NCBI GenBank assembly: GCA_017883025.1
Contig: JADGOH010000009.1
Coordinates: 1-38,026 of the forward strand
DNA length: 38,026 nucleotides
Source of the DNA: Acidimicrobiales bacterium
GTDB taxonomy: Bacteria; Actinomycetota; Acidimicrobiia; Acidimicrobiales; RAAP-2
Direction: 5' to 3'
The notes under the pieces were generated by a model. It was not told the origin of the DNA. It was given only the letters and a program-made list of their open reading frames with translations, and made no database searches. Position 1 is the first letter of the stretch, and each line of letters starts with the position of its first letter. Position numbers and translations under genes: made by a program. Positions 15,557 through 25,102 of the stretch are shown here, one piece after another.

Positions 15557-17881
15557 TCAGTAGCCGGACGTGCCGGTGACGGGAGCGAGCAGGCCCCCTG
15601 CCGACGCCGATCCGAGGAACGGTGCGCCGAAGCTGAACACCCCGCCGTCCGCCGCCGCGAACCGGTACCCGGAACCGTTGGTCGTTGCGGCCATGCCCCG
15701 CACGGGGGCGGCCAGCACCTGCGCCCCGGTCGAGCCGAGGAACGGGGCGCCACCATAGGAGAAGAGCCCGCCGTCCGCAGCGACGAGCCAGTACCCGCCC
15801 GAGTTCGGATCCCGGGCGATCCCGACGATGGGCCTGGCGATCCGATGGCCGCCGAGCGAACCCTCGAATCGGGCGTCGCCGAAGGCGAAGATGCCGCCGT
15901 CGGTGGCGACCAGCCAGTACCCGCCGCCGTCCGCGGTGGCGGCCATGCCGACGATGGGCGCGTTGAGTCGGCTGCCCCCCATCGAGCCGAGGAAGGCGGC
16001 GTCGCCGAAGGCGAAGATGCCGCCGTCGGAGGCGACCAGCCAGTACCCGCCGCCGTCCGCGGTGGCGGCCATGCCGACGATTGGCTCGTTGAGTCGGCTG
16101 CCCCCCATCGACCCGCGGTAGGCCGCCCCCCCGTAGGCGAAGATGCCGCCGTCCGAGCCGACCAGCCAGTACCCGCCCGAGGCTGGGGCCATCGTCATGC
16201 CGACCACCGGCCGGTTGAGATGACCGCCGCCGGCCGACCCGCAGAAGGGCTGACCTGGGCTCGGGTAGGTCGCAACACCCCCGTCGGCCGCCACCAGGTC
16301 GTAGCCCGTGAAGGCGGCGCTCGGCACGGAGCACACCGGGACCGAGCCCGGCACGGGCGTCCCGCCGGCGTCACCGGTGAGCTGCGGATCGTGGTGGAAC
16401 ATCGGCCACGCCCGGTGGCTGAGCGCCGCGGCGCCGTCAGAACCGGCGATCTCGAAGTGGTCGACCCGGCCCGAGTTGCTCGGCCCGATGTATCCGGCCA
16501 GTGTGATGCCGACGGTGCCGTTCGGGTCGTCGGTGACCAGCGGCGCGTTCTGCATGCCGAGGTCGCCGTTGCCCTGGCCGTCGAGCGACGTCACCACCGC
16601 CCCCGTCCGACCGTCCAGGATCGTCAGCCCGTCCGTGGTCGGGACCAGTACGTCGTCGTACCCGGTGCCGAACAGGTCGGCGGCCACCACCGACCCGATG
16701 ACCCGTCCGCTGGCCACCGACCACACCCGAGCCCCCGTGGCCCCGTCGAGCACGGTGACCGAGCCGCCGGTGCCGTTGTCCGTCCCCTCCACCACCTGGA
16801 GGTGCCCGTTGCCCAGCACGTCGGCGAGCGCCGGCGAGGAGAAGGTGCTGCCGTCGAGCCTGGCCGACCAGGCGGGCCGGCATCGGGTGTCGTACGCCTT
16901 GACGGTGTCGGTGTCGGCGGCCCCGAGGAAGTACCTGCCGGTCCCGACCGCGATGCCGGTGGCCCCGCCGGCCAGGAAGCCGCCCACGGCCGGCGAGGAG
17001 TCGAGCACCTGGTCGGTGGAGGTCCGGCAGATGACGTTGCCCGTGCCGGACAGGATGCGCAGCGTGCCCCCGTCGTGGTAGGTCTGCCCGGCGGCGAGTC
17101 CGGTGGACTGGTCGGAGGCCTCCACCACCTCGGCGCGCCCGGTGCCGTACAGGTCGGCGATCGCCACGGTGCCGTGGGTGCTGTCGGTGTTCAGGAAGGG
17201 CCAGCCCGGGAGCGGCGTTCCCGAGGTGGGGTCGAGCGCGTAGGCGACCTGTCCGAGTGAACCGGCCACGGCGGACGGACCGGACGTGGCAGCGCCCTGC
17301 AGGGTCCCGACGGCGATGCCGGCGATGACGCCGCCGGACGGCGCGGTGTCCGACGGCGGGTTGGCGACCGAGGTGATCCAGCGCAGCGACCCGTCGGCGC
17401 CGTACGCCTGGTACCCGCCACCCTGGGGCAGGGCGTCGTCGCCCGATCCGACGAGGACGTTCGTTCCGCCGGCCGCCGGCGCCACCGACGGCGTCGAGTC
17501 GATCGGGGCGTTGGCGTGGGTGCCGGACCACCCGGTGGGGACGGCCGGCGACGGCGGCGACCCCGGGGCGGCACCGTCCAGCTGGAACGCGTAGAGGTGC
17601 CCGCCCCGATCCCCCACCACCACAGACGGCCGGCCTCCGAGCGTCGCCGGGATCGGAGACGACTGGGCGATCGGGGTTCCCGCGTCAGCCAGCGGGCCGG
17701 TCGACCACGTCTCGGTGATCGTCGGGAGGGTGGCGGGCACGACGGCCGCCGAGGAGCCGGATGCGCCGGCGACGGCGGGCGTCAGGGCCGGGACGAGGCA
17801 GGTGGCGACGGCCGCCGACGCCCCGGCAAGGGCGGCGAGTGCGGCGCGTCGGCACGGGCGGGACATCGGTTCGGTGCGCAT
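15557..17881 (-). CDS. Secreted protein: FG-GAP/VCBS-like beta-propeller followed by C-terminal GGYWLVxxDGGIFxFGDAxFxGS tandem repeats
   Basis: Signal-peptide-like N-terminus (RRAALAALAGASAAVATCLVPALTPAVAGA); repeated YWLV...DGGIF units. Start chosen at ATG 17881 (alternative 17866). Confidence 0.82.
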   Translation of the reverse strand: MRTEPMSRPCRRAALAALAGASAAVATCLVPALTPAVAGASGSSAAVVPATLPTITETWSTGPLADAGTPIAQSSPIPATLGGRPSVVVGDRGGHLYAFQLDGAAPGSPPSPAVPTGWSGTHANAPIDSTPSVAPAAGGTNVLVGSGDDALPQGGGYQAYGADGSLRWITSVANPPSDTAPSGGVIAGIAVGTLQGAATSGPSAVAGSLGQVAYALDPTSGTPLPGWPFLNTDSTHGTVAIADLYGTGRAEVVEASDQSTGLAAGQTYHDGGTLRILSGTGNVICRTSTDQVLDSSPAVGGFLAGGATGIAVGTGRYFLGAADTDTVKAYDTRCRPAWSARLDGSTFSSPALADVLGNGHLQVVEGTDNGTGGSVTVLDGATGARVWSVASGRVIGSVVAADLFGTGYDDVLVPTTDGLTILDGRTGAVVTSLDGQGNGDLGMQNAPLVTDDPNGTVGITLAGYIGPSNSGRVDHFEIAGSDGAAALSHRAWPMFHHDPQLTGDAGGTPVPGSVPVCSVPSAAFTGYDLVAADGGVATYPSPGQPFCGSAGGGHLNRPVVGMTMAPASGGYWLVGSDGGIFAYGGAAYRGSMGGSRLNEPIVGMAATADGGGYWLVASDGGIFAFGDAAFLGSMGGSRLNAPIVGMAATADGGGYWLVATDGGIFAFGDARFEGSLGGHRIARPIVGIARDPNSGGYWLVAADGGLFSYGGAPFLGSTGAQVLAAPVRGMAATTNGSGYRFAAADGGVFSFGAPFLGSASAGGLLAPVTGTSGY
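15580..16300. repeat. In-frame tandem coding repeat, 126-bp (42-aa) unit, about five to six imperfect copies
   Basis: Unit GGYWLVASDGGIFAFGDAAFLGSMGGSRLNAPIVGMAATADG. Copies near 15911 and 16037 are almost identical at DNA level and offset by 126 bp. Confidence 0.8.
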
Positions 17882-17970
17882 GCGGTCCTCCCAGCCTACG
17901 GGGTCGTGCCCGGCGACACCGAGGCCGGGGGTAGGTCGGGCCGCCCATGGCCGGCGCGACAATCCCTTCG

Positions 17971-18044
17971 TGCCCCCGGCAGGAGTCGAACCCGCAACCT
18001 GATGGGTAGAAACCACCTGCTCTATCCAGTTGAGCTACAGGGGC
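17971..18044 (-). tRNA. tRNA-Arg (anticodon UCU)
   Basis: Reverse strand GCCCCTGTAGCTCAACTGGATAGAGCAGGTGGTTTCTACCCATC...GCGGGTTCGACTCCTGCCGGGGGCA; anticodon loop TTTCTAC. Confidence 0.93.
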
Positions 18045-18108
18045 GGAGCACACACGAGTCGGACCGTGTCCGGGCCGCCATCGGCTTGTGCCACACTAGA
18101 GGCTCCTT

Positions 18109-18183
18109 GGTGGCCGTAGCTCAGCTGGTCAGAGCGCCGGGTTGTGATCCCGGAGGTCGCGGGTTCGAACCCCGTCGGTCACC
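18109..18183 (+). tRNA. tRNA-His (anticodon GUG)
   Basis: GGTGGCCGTAGCTCAGCTGGTCAGAGC...GGGTTGTGATCCC...GCGGGTTCGAACCCCGTCGGTCACC; G-1 and C73 typical of tRNA-His. Confidence 0.94.
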
Positions 18184-18251
18184 CTCAGTCCCTCGAGACA
18201 TGGGACTCGCGACCGTGCCACCCGGGGCAGTACCGTAGGTCCCAGGCACAG

Positions 18252-18326
18252 GCGCCTCTAGCTCAACGGCAGAGCAACGGACTCTTAATCCGCAGGTTCC
18301 CGGTTCGAATCCGGGGGGGCGCACCA
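18252..18326 (+). tRNA. tRNA-Lys (anticodon CUU), 3' CCA encoded
   Basis: GCGCCTCTAGCTCAACGGCAGAGCAACGGACTCTTAATCCGC...CCCGGTTCGAATCCGGGGGGGCGCACCA. Confidence 0.94.
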
Positions 18327-18462
18327 CATCCGCCGGCCCGTGGAGTCGCACGGCTCCGGGACGCACGGCTCCGGGACGCCCGGCGCAACACACCGATCGG
18401 CGCCGGCCGTGGAGGACCGGCTGCCGATCCCTGGCCGGGGCGGTGCGCCCTCCCGTCCGCCT

Positions 18463-18489
18463 CCCTCCGGAACGACGGCGAACGGAGGG
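18463..18489. terminator. Candidate terminator between tRNA-Lys and the convergent aldose epimerase gene
   Basis: Perfect inverted repeat CCCTCCG-(13 nt)-CGGAGGG. Confidence 0.35.
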
Positions 18490-18501
18490 CATCGTCCCTG
18501 G

Positions 18502-19455
18502 TCAGCGAGGTGTGATCCCCCAGGACCCCGTCCAGCGGGCGCCGGGCCGGAGGACGGTGAGATCGGTGCCCGACCGGAAGGCGTCCGGTGGGCACGTCAT
18601 GGGCTCGACGGCCAGCCCGGTGCGGCGTGACCCGGGGTCCAGGGTGTCGCCCGTGAACAGCATCAGGTGGCCGAACCGTTCGTCGGCCCACAGGGTCACC
18701 CCGGCGTCACCGTCGGGGTGGTCGAGATCCACCCGGGCCCGGCCGTCGCCGTCGCGGGTGAGGTCGCAGTACGCGGTGTCGAGCCGGGTGACCCCGATGG
18801 GGCGGTCGGTCGTGAAGTCGTACTCGGACCCGGCGACGCCCACCGAGCCGGTCGGCAGGCCGCGATCGTCGGCGACGAGACGCCGGTGGGCCGGGACACG
18901 GAGCCGGGCCTGGTCGATCGAGCCGGTGCCCACCGTGAGGTACGGGTGGAATCCGAGCCCGAACGGAAGGTCGGCGGTCCCGAGGTTCTGGGCATCGGTC
19001 GACACGGTGAGGCCCTCGCGTCCGAGCCGGTACTCGATCTCGAGGCGGAGGGCGAACGGGTAGGCCGGTGACGGGTACAGCTCGCAGCTCAACCCCACCC
19101 GGTTCTGGGCGCGACCTGTCAGGCGCCACGGCAACCACCGGACCAGGCCGTGGATGGCCGTACGCCGGTCGACCTCGTTCAGCGGGGCCTGGGCCGTGAT
19201 GTCCTCGAAGGTGTAGGCGCCGTCGCCGAGCCGGTTTGGCCACGGGGCGAGGACCTGGCCGCGGCCACCGTGGCTCCACTCCTCCGGCCCGAACCCGTCG
19301 ACGACGGGTCGCTCGCCAACGGTGAACGCCCGCAGCGTGGCCCCCACCTCGGTGACGACGGCACGCTGATGGCCGTGCCCGATGACCCACTGATCGCCGG
19401 TGGCGGCGGTGGACTGGGCGGGATGCTGGTCGGAGGGGGGCGTGGGAGCGGTCAT
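18502..19455 (-). CDS. Aldose 1-epimerase family protein
   Basis: VVTEVGATLRAFTVGERPVVDGF, LAPWPNRLGDGAYTFE, AIHGLVRW, LGFHPYLTV, LFTGDT motifs. Confidence 0.9.
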   Translation of the reverse strand: MTAPTPPSDQHPAQSTAATGDQWVIGHGHQRAVVTEVGATLRAFTVGERPVVDGFGPEEWSHGGRGQVLAPWPNRLGDGAYTFEDITAQAPLNEVDRRTAIHGLVRWLPWRLTGRAQNRVGLSCELYPSPAYPFALRLEIEYRLGREGLTVSTDAQNLGTADLPFGLGFHPYLTVGTGSIDQARLRVPAHRRLVADDRGLPTGSVGVAGSEYDFTTDRPIGVTRLDTAYCDLTRDGDGRARVDLDHPDGDAGVTLWADERFGHLMLFTGDTLDPGSRRTGLAVEPMTCPPDAFRSGTDLTVLRPGARWTGSWGITPR

Positions 19456-19706
19456 GGGGTGGGGTCTGGTTTCCTCGTGGCGGAGTGGGCGCCGGTGCCG
19501 CTGCGTCGGTCGCGGCGCCCGGCGGGGCCGCGGAGCGGCCCGGTGGGGACGGAGGGCGACGGTCGTGGCGCACCGTCCGGTTGCCGATGTCGCCCGGTAT
19601 GGTAGGCGACGAGGCCGCACCGGCCCGCCGAGACCCTGTCGCGACGAGCCCACACGCCCCGGCGGCGCCGGCGTCACGCGACGGCCGACGAACGGAATCC
19701 CCCGCC

Positions 19707-20555
19707 ATGCGCATCCTGATCACCAACGACGACGGCGTGTTCGCACCCGGGATCGCCGCACTGGCGCGGGGCCTGCATGCCGCCTTCGGGGACGAGCACG
19801 ACCTGGTCGTCGTCGCCCCGCTCACCGACCACAGCGGGGCGGGTGCCGCGGTGGGTCCCGTCTACGAGCGGGAGTCCATCCCCTACGAGCACGTCGACAT
19901 CCCCGGCCTGGCCGACGTCCCGACCTTCGGCGTCGACGGCTCGCCGGCCCTTTCGGTGATCCTGGGCTGCATCGAGGGGTTCGGCCCGCGGCCCGACATG
20001 ATCGTGTCCGGCATCAACCACGGGATCAACGCCGGCCGGTCGGCCATGCACTCCGGCACGGTGGGTGCGGCGTTGACCGGCGCCCAGTTCGGCGTGCGGG
20101 GCCTGGCGGTCAGCATCGCCTGGGCCTCCGAGCCTGACTTCTGGGAGACGGCCGTGGGCCTGGCCTGCGGCATCGTCCCCGAGCTGGCCGGGTCGGAGCC
20201 GGGCACCGTGCTCAACCTCAATGTGCCGGCCGTCCGCCCCCACGAGCTCAAGGGGCTGCGCCACGGCAAGCTCGGGCGGGTGGGGCTCATCCGGTCGGTC
20301 CGGCCCGAACACACGCCGATGCCCGTCGAAGGTCCCGCCGTCGACCGCACCGGGGGCGCCATCGTGCTCTCCATGCGGGGGATGTCCGAGGACGCCGACC
20401 GCCTGAAGGAGCGCGCCGAGCTCGAGCCCGAGTCGGACGCCGCCCTCGTCGAGGAGGGGTGGGCCTCGTTGACCCCGTTGGTCGGCGTGCGCGAGGACGT
20501 CACCGGTGGTGGCGTGGCGGCGCTGACTGCGGCACTGGCCACTCGATCGGCCTGA
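19707..20555 (+). CDS. surE: 5'/3'-nucleotidase SurE family
   Basis: MRILITNDDGVFAPGIAALARGL, SGINHGINAGRSAMHSGTVGAA. Confidence 0.93.
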   Translation: MRILITNDDGVFAPGIAALARGLHAAFGDEHDLVVVAPLTDHSGAGAAVGPVYERESIPYEHVDIPGLADVPTFGVDGSPALSVILGCIEGFGPRPDMIVSGINHGINAGRSAMHSGTVGAALTGAQFGVRGLAVSIAWASEPDFWETAVGLACGIVPELAGSEPGTVLNLNVPAVRPHELKGLRHGKLGRVGLIRSVRPEHTPMPVEGPAVDRTGGAIVLSMRGMSEDADRLKERAELEPESDAALVEEGWASLTPLVGVREDVTGGGVAALTAALATRSA

Positions 20556-20607
20556 GCACTTCCCGTGGGGTCCGAGGCCCCGGGGCGCCGGTCCCGACCG
20601 GCAGCGG

Positions 20608-21837
20608 TCAACCCAGCTGGGCGTCGAGCCAGTCGTAGGTGACCTGCGCGGACAGGCGCAGATTGTCGGACTGGCAGTGGGCCGAGGCGCCGTCGGCCGG
20701 TCGGAACACCCGTGCGGTGACCGGACCGGCGACACCGGCGACCAACGCGTCGAACTGGGCCCGCGGCTCGTCCCCCTCCCGCTCCCCCACGAGGGCGAGC
20801 ACCGGGCAGGCGATCTCGGCGATCCGCCCGTCGAGCCGGTAGGACGCCATGGCGTCGCGCCAGGCATGGAACGACGGGACCCCGAACCGGGTGCAGATGG
20901 CCTCGATGCCCCACTGCATCTGGCGCGGCATCAGGTCCTCGGGTACGCCGGTCACGTCCTCGGGACGGATGTCCCGGATCATCCGGTAGACGTCGGTCCC
21001 CACCCAGGCCTCCATGTAGCGGCCCATGTCCACGACGGGCGGATTGGCCACCAGCGCCCGGACCCGGGGGTCGGTGGCCGCGGCGCGCGCCGCGAAGTAG
21101 GAGCCGAAGCTCTGCCCGCAGAGGACCACGCGCCCGGAGTCGACCCCGGGCAGGCCGACGACCGCGTCGAGCACCGCGGCGATCGGCACCTCGTAGTCGG
21201 GCCGGAACGTCATGGCCGGCTCGGTGCGCATGCACCCGAGCTGGCCGGGACCGTCGAAGACCACGACGTTCCACCCCCGCTCGGCGCCGGGCGCGCCGAG
21301 CTGGAAGTAGAGCTCTTCGGCGCTCGAGTCGAACCCGCCCACGGCCACCACCGTCGGACGTGGGGTGTCACCCGATGTGCCGGCCGGCGGTCGCACCAGG
21401 TAGCCGGGCAGGGACCCGCCGGCGAACGGGATGGTGAGCGGCTCGACGGGCGGGTCGACCAGCGCGGCCGCCTCAGAGAAACAGGCCTGGCTGCGGGCCC
21501 CGGCCCCGTCGGCGCCCGAGCCGCCGCCGTAGTATTCGGCGGTCCGATAGTAGGTGGAGGCCCGCAGGAGGTGGTCGCGGCCACTCACCCTGCGACCGGC
21601 GGCCAGGCACTCCCGTCCCTGCGCCTCCACCCGCTGGGCCAGTCGCTCGAAGGCCCGGGTCCAGCTCTGCGGGCTCCCGTCGGTGATCTCCGCCACCACG
21701 GCCAGGCACTCACCCACCGAGGAGCCCGCGTAGTCGGCCATCCCGAGGGCCCGGATCAGCTGGTAGTTGAACTCGTCGTCCCGGAACCCCTCCACTCGGA
21801 CGGCACTGCGGACGACATCGGAGTCTTCGAAGGACAC
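20608..21837 (-). CDS. Alpha/beta hydrolase (FrsA / dihydroxypseudooxynicotine hydrolase-like, with N-terminal helical cap)
   Basis: VVAVGGFDSSAEELYF, VVVFDGPGQL, VLCGQSFGSYFAARAAATDPRVRALVANPP. GTG start at 21837. Confidence 0.82.
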   Translation of the reverse strand: MSFEDSDVVRSAVRVEGFRDDEFNYQLIRALGMADYAGSSVGECLAVVAEITDGSPQSWTRAFERLAQRVEAQGRECLAAGRRVSGRDHLLRASTYYRTAEYYGGGSGADGAGARSQACFSEAAALVDPPVEPLTIPFAGGSLPGYLVRPPAGTSGDTPRPTVVAVGGFDSSAEELYFQLGAPGAERGWNVVVFDGPGQLGCMRTEPAMTFRPDYEVPIAAVLDAVVGLPGVDSGRVVLCGQSFGSYFAARAAATDPRVRALVANPPVVDMGRYMEAWVGTDVYRMIRDIRPEDVTGVPEDLMPRQMQWGIEAICTRFGVPSFHAWRDAMASYRLDGRIAEIACPVLALVGEREGDEPRAQFDALVAGVAGPVTARVFRPADGASAHCQSDNLRLSAQVTYDWLDAQLG

Positions 21838-21922
21838 GGCGCTCTCTTCCTCGGGGCGGGGTGGACCGGTCGGGTCCCCACGCCGTGGGTCATTGTGCCC
21901 GATCCCCGGCCTACCCTGTGAC

Positions 21923-22780
21923 ATGCGCGCTGCCGCCATCCAGACGACGGCCGGCGACGACCGTGCCGCCAACCTGATGGCGGCGGGCGCCCTCGTCGAG
22001 GAGGCGGCCGGCGCCGGCGCTGACCTGGTGGTCCTGCCCGAGTACTTCTCGGTGGCCGGGACCCCCGAGGTGCTCCGGGCCGGCGCCGAGGCGCTGGACG
22101 GCCCCACGGTCACCTGGGCCTCGACCCTGGCCGCCCGCCTCGGGATCCACCTGGTGGCCGGGAGCTTCCCCGAGGTGGCCCGGGCGGGCGACGGGCGCCT
22201 GTCCAACACCAGCTGTCTGCTCGGCCCCGACGGCACCGTCCTCGGCGTGTACCGGAAGATCCACCTGTTCGACGTGGCGCTGCGGGGTGTGGCCTCCCGG
22301 GAGTCCGACACCATCGCCCCGGGCGGCGACACCTGCGTGGTGCCACTGAGCACGACCCCCGGGGCCGTGCTCGGGATGACGCTCTGTTACGACGTCCGCT
22401 TCCCCGAGCTCTACCGGATGCTCGCCCTCGACGGGGCGACCGTGGTGACGGTGCCGGCCGCCTTTACCGCCGCGACCGGGCCGGCCCACTGGGAGCTGCT
22501 CCTGCGGGCACGGGCCGTCGAGGACCAGGTGTTCATCATCGGAGCGGGCCAGGTGGGCGAGCTCCCCGTCGGCATGCCCCGGTGCCACGGCCACTCGATG
22601 ATCGTCGACCCGTGGGGGGAGGTTCTGGCCGAGCGCACCGACCCGACCCCCGGTGTCGTGGTGGCCGACCTCGATCTCGACGGCCTCGCCGACGTGCGCG
22701 AACGCCTGCCGGTGCTGGCGAACCGCCAGCCCGCGGCGTACCGTGGGCTGCATGGCGACTCAAGGGGCACCACGGACTGA
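21923..22780 (+). CDS. Carbon-nitrogen hydrolase (nitrilase/omega-amidase-like)
   Basis: Catalytic triad regions LVVLPEYFS (Glu), YRKIHLFD (Lys), LCYDVRFPELYR (Cys). Confidence 0.93.
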   Translation: MRAAAIQTTAGDDRAANLMAAGALVEEAAGAGADLVVLPEYFSVAGTPEVLRAGAEALDGPTVTWASTLAARLGIHLVAGSFPEVARAGDGRLSNTSCLLGPDGTVLGVYRKIHLFDVALRGVASRESDTIAPGGDTCVVPLSTTPGAVLGMTLCYDVRFPELYRMLALDGATVVTVPAAFTAATGPAHWELLLRARAVEDQVFIIGAGQVGELPVGMPRCHGHSMIVDPWGEVLAERTDPTPGVVVADLDLDGLADVRERLPVLANRQPAAYRGLHGDSRGTTD

Positions 22781-23690
22781 CCGGCCGAGGGCGGCACCGT
22801 CACGGGTGCTCCGCGCCCCGAAGGATCTGCCGGACGACAATCCGGGGTCGGCGGCCCCCTACGAGGTCGGCCAATTCGTCCACGACAACCTCGAGCTCTA
22901 CTACGAGGTCCACGGCCAGGGCCCCCGGGTGCTGATCTTCCTGCACGGCATCCTGATGGACGCCAACATGAACCGCCGGCTCGCCTCGGATCTGGCCGCC
23001 AAGGGCAACCGGGTCATCCTCCTCGACCTCCCTGGCCACGGGCTGTCCGCCCGGCCCCCGCGGGCATCGTTCCACCGGATGGACACCTACGCCGGCCACG
23101 TGATCGCCCTGATGGACCACCTCGGCATCGACCAGGCCGTCGTCGGCGGCGTGTCACTCGGCGGCAACGTCAGCCTGCTGGTGGCTGCCCAGGCGCCGGA
23201 GCGCGTGCGGGGCCTCGTGGTCGAGATGCCGGTCCTCGAGTGGGCACTGCCGGCCGCCGCCATCACCTTCATCCCCATGCTGCTCGCCTCCCACTACGCC
23301 CGGCCGATCGTCGGGCGGTTGGCCAAGGTGTTCCGCGCCCTGCCCCGCACCGGCAACGGGGCGCTCGACAGCGCGATGAACATGCTGTCGGCGGAGCCCC
23401 GGGAGACGGCAGCCGTCCTGCACGGGATCCTGGCGGGGCCCATCGCCCCGACCGTGGACCAGCGGGCGGCCATGGACGTCCCCGCACTCGTGATCGGCCA
23501 CAAGGTCGACCACGTCCATCCGTTCCACGACGCCCAGCAGCTGGCGCGCCGGCTGCCCCAGGGCCAACTCATCCAGGCCAGCTCGGTCCTCGAGCTCCGG
23601 GTCCATCCCGAGCGCCTCACCGCGGAGATCAACAGGCTGCTCGACACGGCCTGGGCCACGCCTGTGCGCCGGGCCCGAAAGGCCGGCTGA
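22752..23690 (+). CDS. Alpha/beta hydrolase
   Basis: VLIFLHGILMD, LLDLPGHGLS, VVGGVSLGGNVSLLVA, ALVIGHKVDHVHPF; overlaps the end of the nitrilase gene by 29 bp. Confidence 0.9.
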   Translation: MATQGAPRTDRPRAAPSRVLRAPKDLPDDNPGSAAPYEVGQFVHDNLELYYEVHGQGPRVLIFLHGILMDANMNRRLASDLAAKGNRVILLDLPGHGLSARPPRASFHRMDTYAGHVIALMDHLGIDQAVVGGVSLGGNVSLLVAAQAPERVRGLVVEMPVLEWALPAAAITFIPMLLASHYARPIVGRLAKVFRALPRTGNGALDSAMNMLSAEPRETAAVLHGILAGPIAPTVDQRAAMDVPALVIGHKVDHVHPFHDAQQLARRLPQGQLIQASSVLELRVHPERLTAEINRLLDTAWATPVRRARKAG

Positions 23691-23734
23691 ACTCCGCCAG
23701 GGGACGCGGGGCCTCAGGCCGCATGCATCACCTG

Positions 23735-24178
23735 CTAGTCGTCGTGGTCGGGCCGCCGAGCCCGCTTCCGCTCCGACAGCCGACGCTTGTCGGCCAGTCG
23801 CCGCTCCTTGGCCCCCTTGGACGGCCGGGTCGGTCGGCGGGCCTTCTCGACCCGTAGCGCGGCGGCGAGCCGCTCCCGGAGCCGCTCGACGGCCAGCTGC
23901 CGGTTCCGCAGCTGCGACCGCTCGTCGTCGGCCACCACCCGCACCTCGGGGCCGAGTCGCTCGAGGAGCCGCGCCCGCTGGTGCGGCCCGAGCGACGGCG
24001 ACGCGGACACGTCGAAGCGGAGCTCCACCCGTGTGGCCACCTTGTTGGCGTGCTGGCCGCCGGGACCACCGCTCGGGCTGAACCGGAACTGCAGCTCGGA
24101 CATCGGGATCCGCAACGACGAGGTGACGCGGACCACCTCGGGACCCGAGCCGGTCGCCGGGTCGGGCACCGGGCTCAT
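23735..24178 (-). CDS. arfB: Peptidyl-tRNA hydrolase ArfB / YaeJ-like (class I release factor GGQ domain)
   Basis: FSPSGGPGGQHANKVATRVELRFDV followed by a basic C-terminal tail; ATGA overlap with the upstream FAH gene. Confidence 0.9.
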   Translation of the reverse strand: MSPVPDPATGSGPEVVRVTSSLRIPMSELQFRFSPSGGPGGQHANKVATRVELRFDVSASPSLGPHQRARLLERLGPEVRVVADDERSQLRNRQLAVERLRERLAAALRVEKARRPTRPSKGAKERRLADKRRLSERKRARRPDHDD

Positions 24179-25056
24179 CGGACGGCCGGGCCGACGGCGA
24201 CCCGTTCCTCCACCACCGGGTTGGTGAGGACGCCGACTCCCTCGACCTCCACCGACACCGTGTCCCCCGCCGCCAGCCAACGCGGCGGGTCGGAGGCCGC
24301 CCCCACCCCGGCGGGCGTGCCGGTGGCCAGCACCGTACCGGGCTCCAGCGTCGCCACCCGAGACAGGTGGGCGATCATGTCGGCCACGGTGAAGATCATG
24401 TCGGCCGTCGTGCCGTCCTGGCGGAGCTCGCCGTCGACCCAGGTCCGCACCGATAGCGCCTGGGGGTCGGGGACCTCGTCCGCCGTCACGATCCAGGGGC
24501 CGGTCGGCCCGTGGGTGTCGAAGCCCTTTCCGAGCAGCATGGTGGGCGTGGCACGTTGCCAGTCACGCACGCTGACGTCGTTGACGACGGTGTACCCGGC
24601 CACGACCTCGAGGGCGCGCTCGAGCGGTACGTGTCGGCAGCACCGGCCGATCACCACGCCGAGCTCGCCCTCGTAGTCGACCTGCACCGAGGCGGCGGGC
24701 ACCTCGACGGCATCGCCCGGTCCCACGACGCACGTCGACAGCTTGGCGAACCATGTCTGCTGCGTCGGTCGGTCGACGCCCATCTCGGCGATGTGGTCCC
24801 CGTAGTTGCGGGCGATCCCCAGGAACGCCGGGGGACGGGGCACCGGGGCACCCAGGCGCGCTCCCGCCAGCGGCACCCGCCTGGCCCCCGACCGGGCGGC
24901 CCGCCGCAGTGCCGGGCGTGCGTCGTCGCCGAGTGCGAGCACGTCGACCAGCACGGCCGGCAGGCCGACGGCCGGGTCCGTCAGGTCGACCACTTCGTCA
25001 CCCACCACGAGCCCGCTGACGGGTCGGCCGTCCTCGAGCAGGGTCACCAGGCGCAC
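24175..25056 (-). CDS. Fumarylacetoacetate hydrolase (FAH) family protein
   Basis: FLGIARNYGDHIAEMG, VDYEGELGVVIGR, YTVVNDVSVRDWQ, LGKGFDTHGPTGPWIVTADEV, VLATGTPAGVG. Confidence 0.94.
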   Translation of the reverse strand: MRLVTLLEDGRPVSGLVVGDEVVDLTDPAVGLPAVLVDVLALGDDARPALRRAARSGARRVPLAGARLGAPVPRPPAFLGIARNYGDHIAEMGVDRPTQQTWFAKLSTCVVGPGDAVEVPAASVQVDYEGELGVVIGRCCRHVPLERALEVVAGYTVVNDVSVRDWQRATPTMLLGKGFDTHGPTGPWIVTADEVPDPQALSVRTWVDGELRQDGTTADMIFTVADMIAHLSRVATLEPGTVLATGTPAGVGAASDPPRWLAAGDTVSVEVEGVGVLTNPVVEERVAVGPAVR

Positions 25057-25102
25057 GCCGCGAACCTACCGGCCCACGGGACACCGGTCCTACACTCCGG
25101 GC

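Noticed and set aside
15580-16300. CRISPR array
   Set aside because: The 126-bp periodic repeats are continuous in-frame coding sequence with no distinct spacers; no cas genes nearby.
14783-17260. 825-aa plus-strand ORF opposite parA and the repeat protein
   Set aside because: Compositionally an antisense shadow (GHADDGRVESAAP-type repeats mirror the real minus-strand repeats); no family signature.
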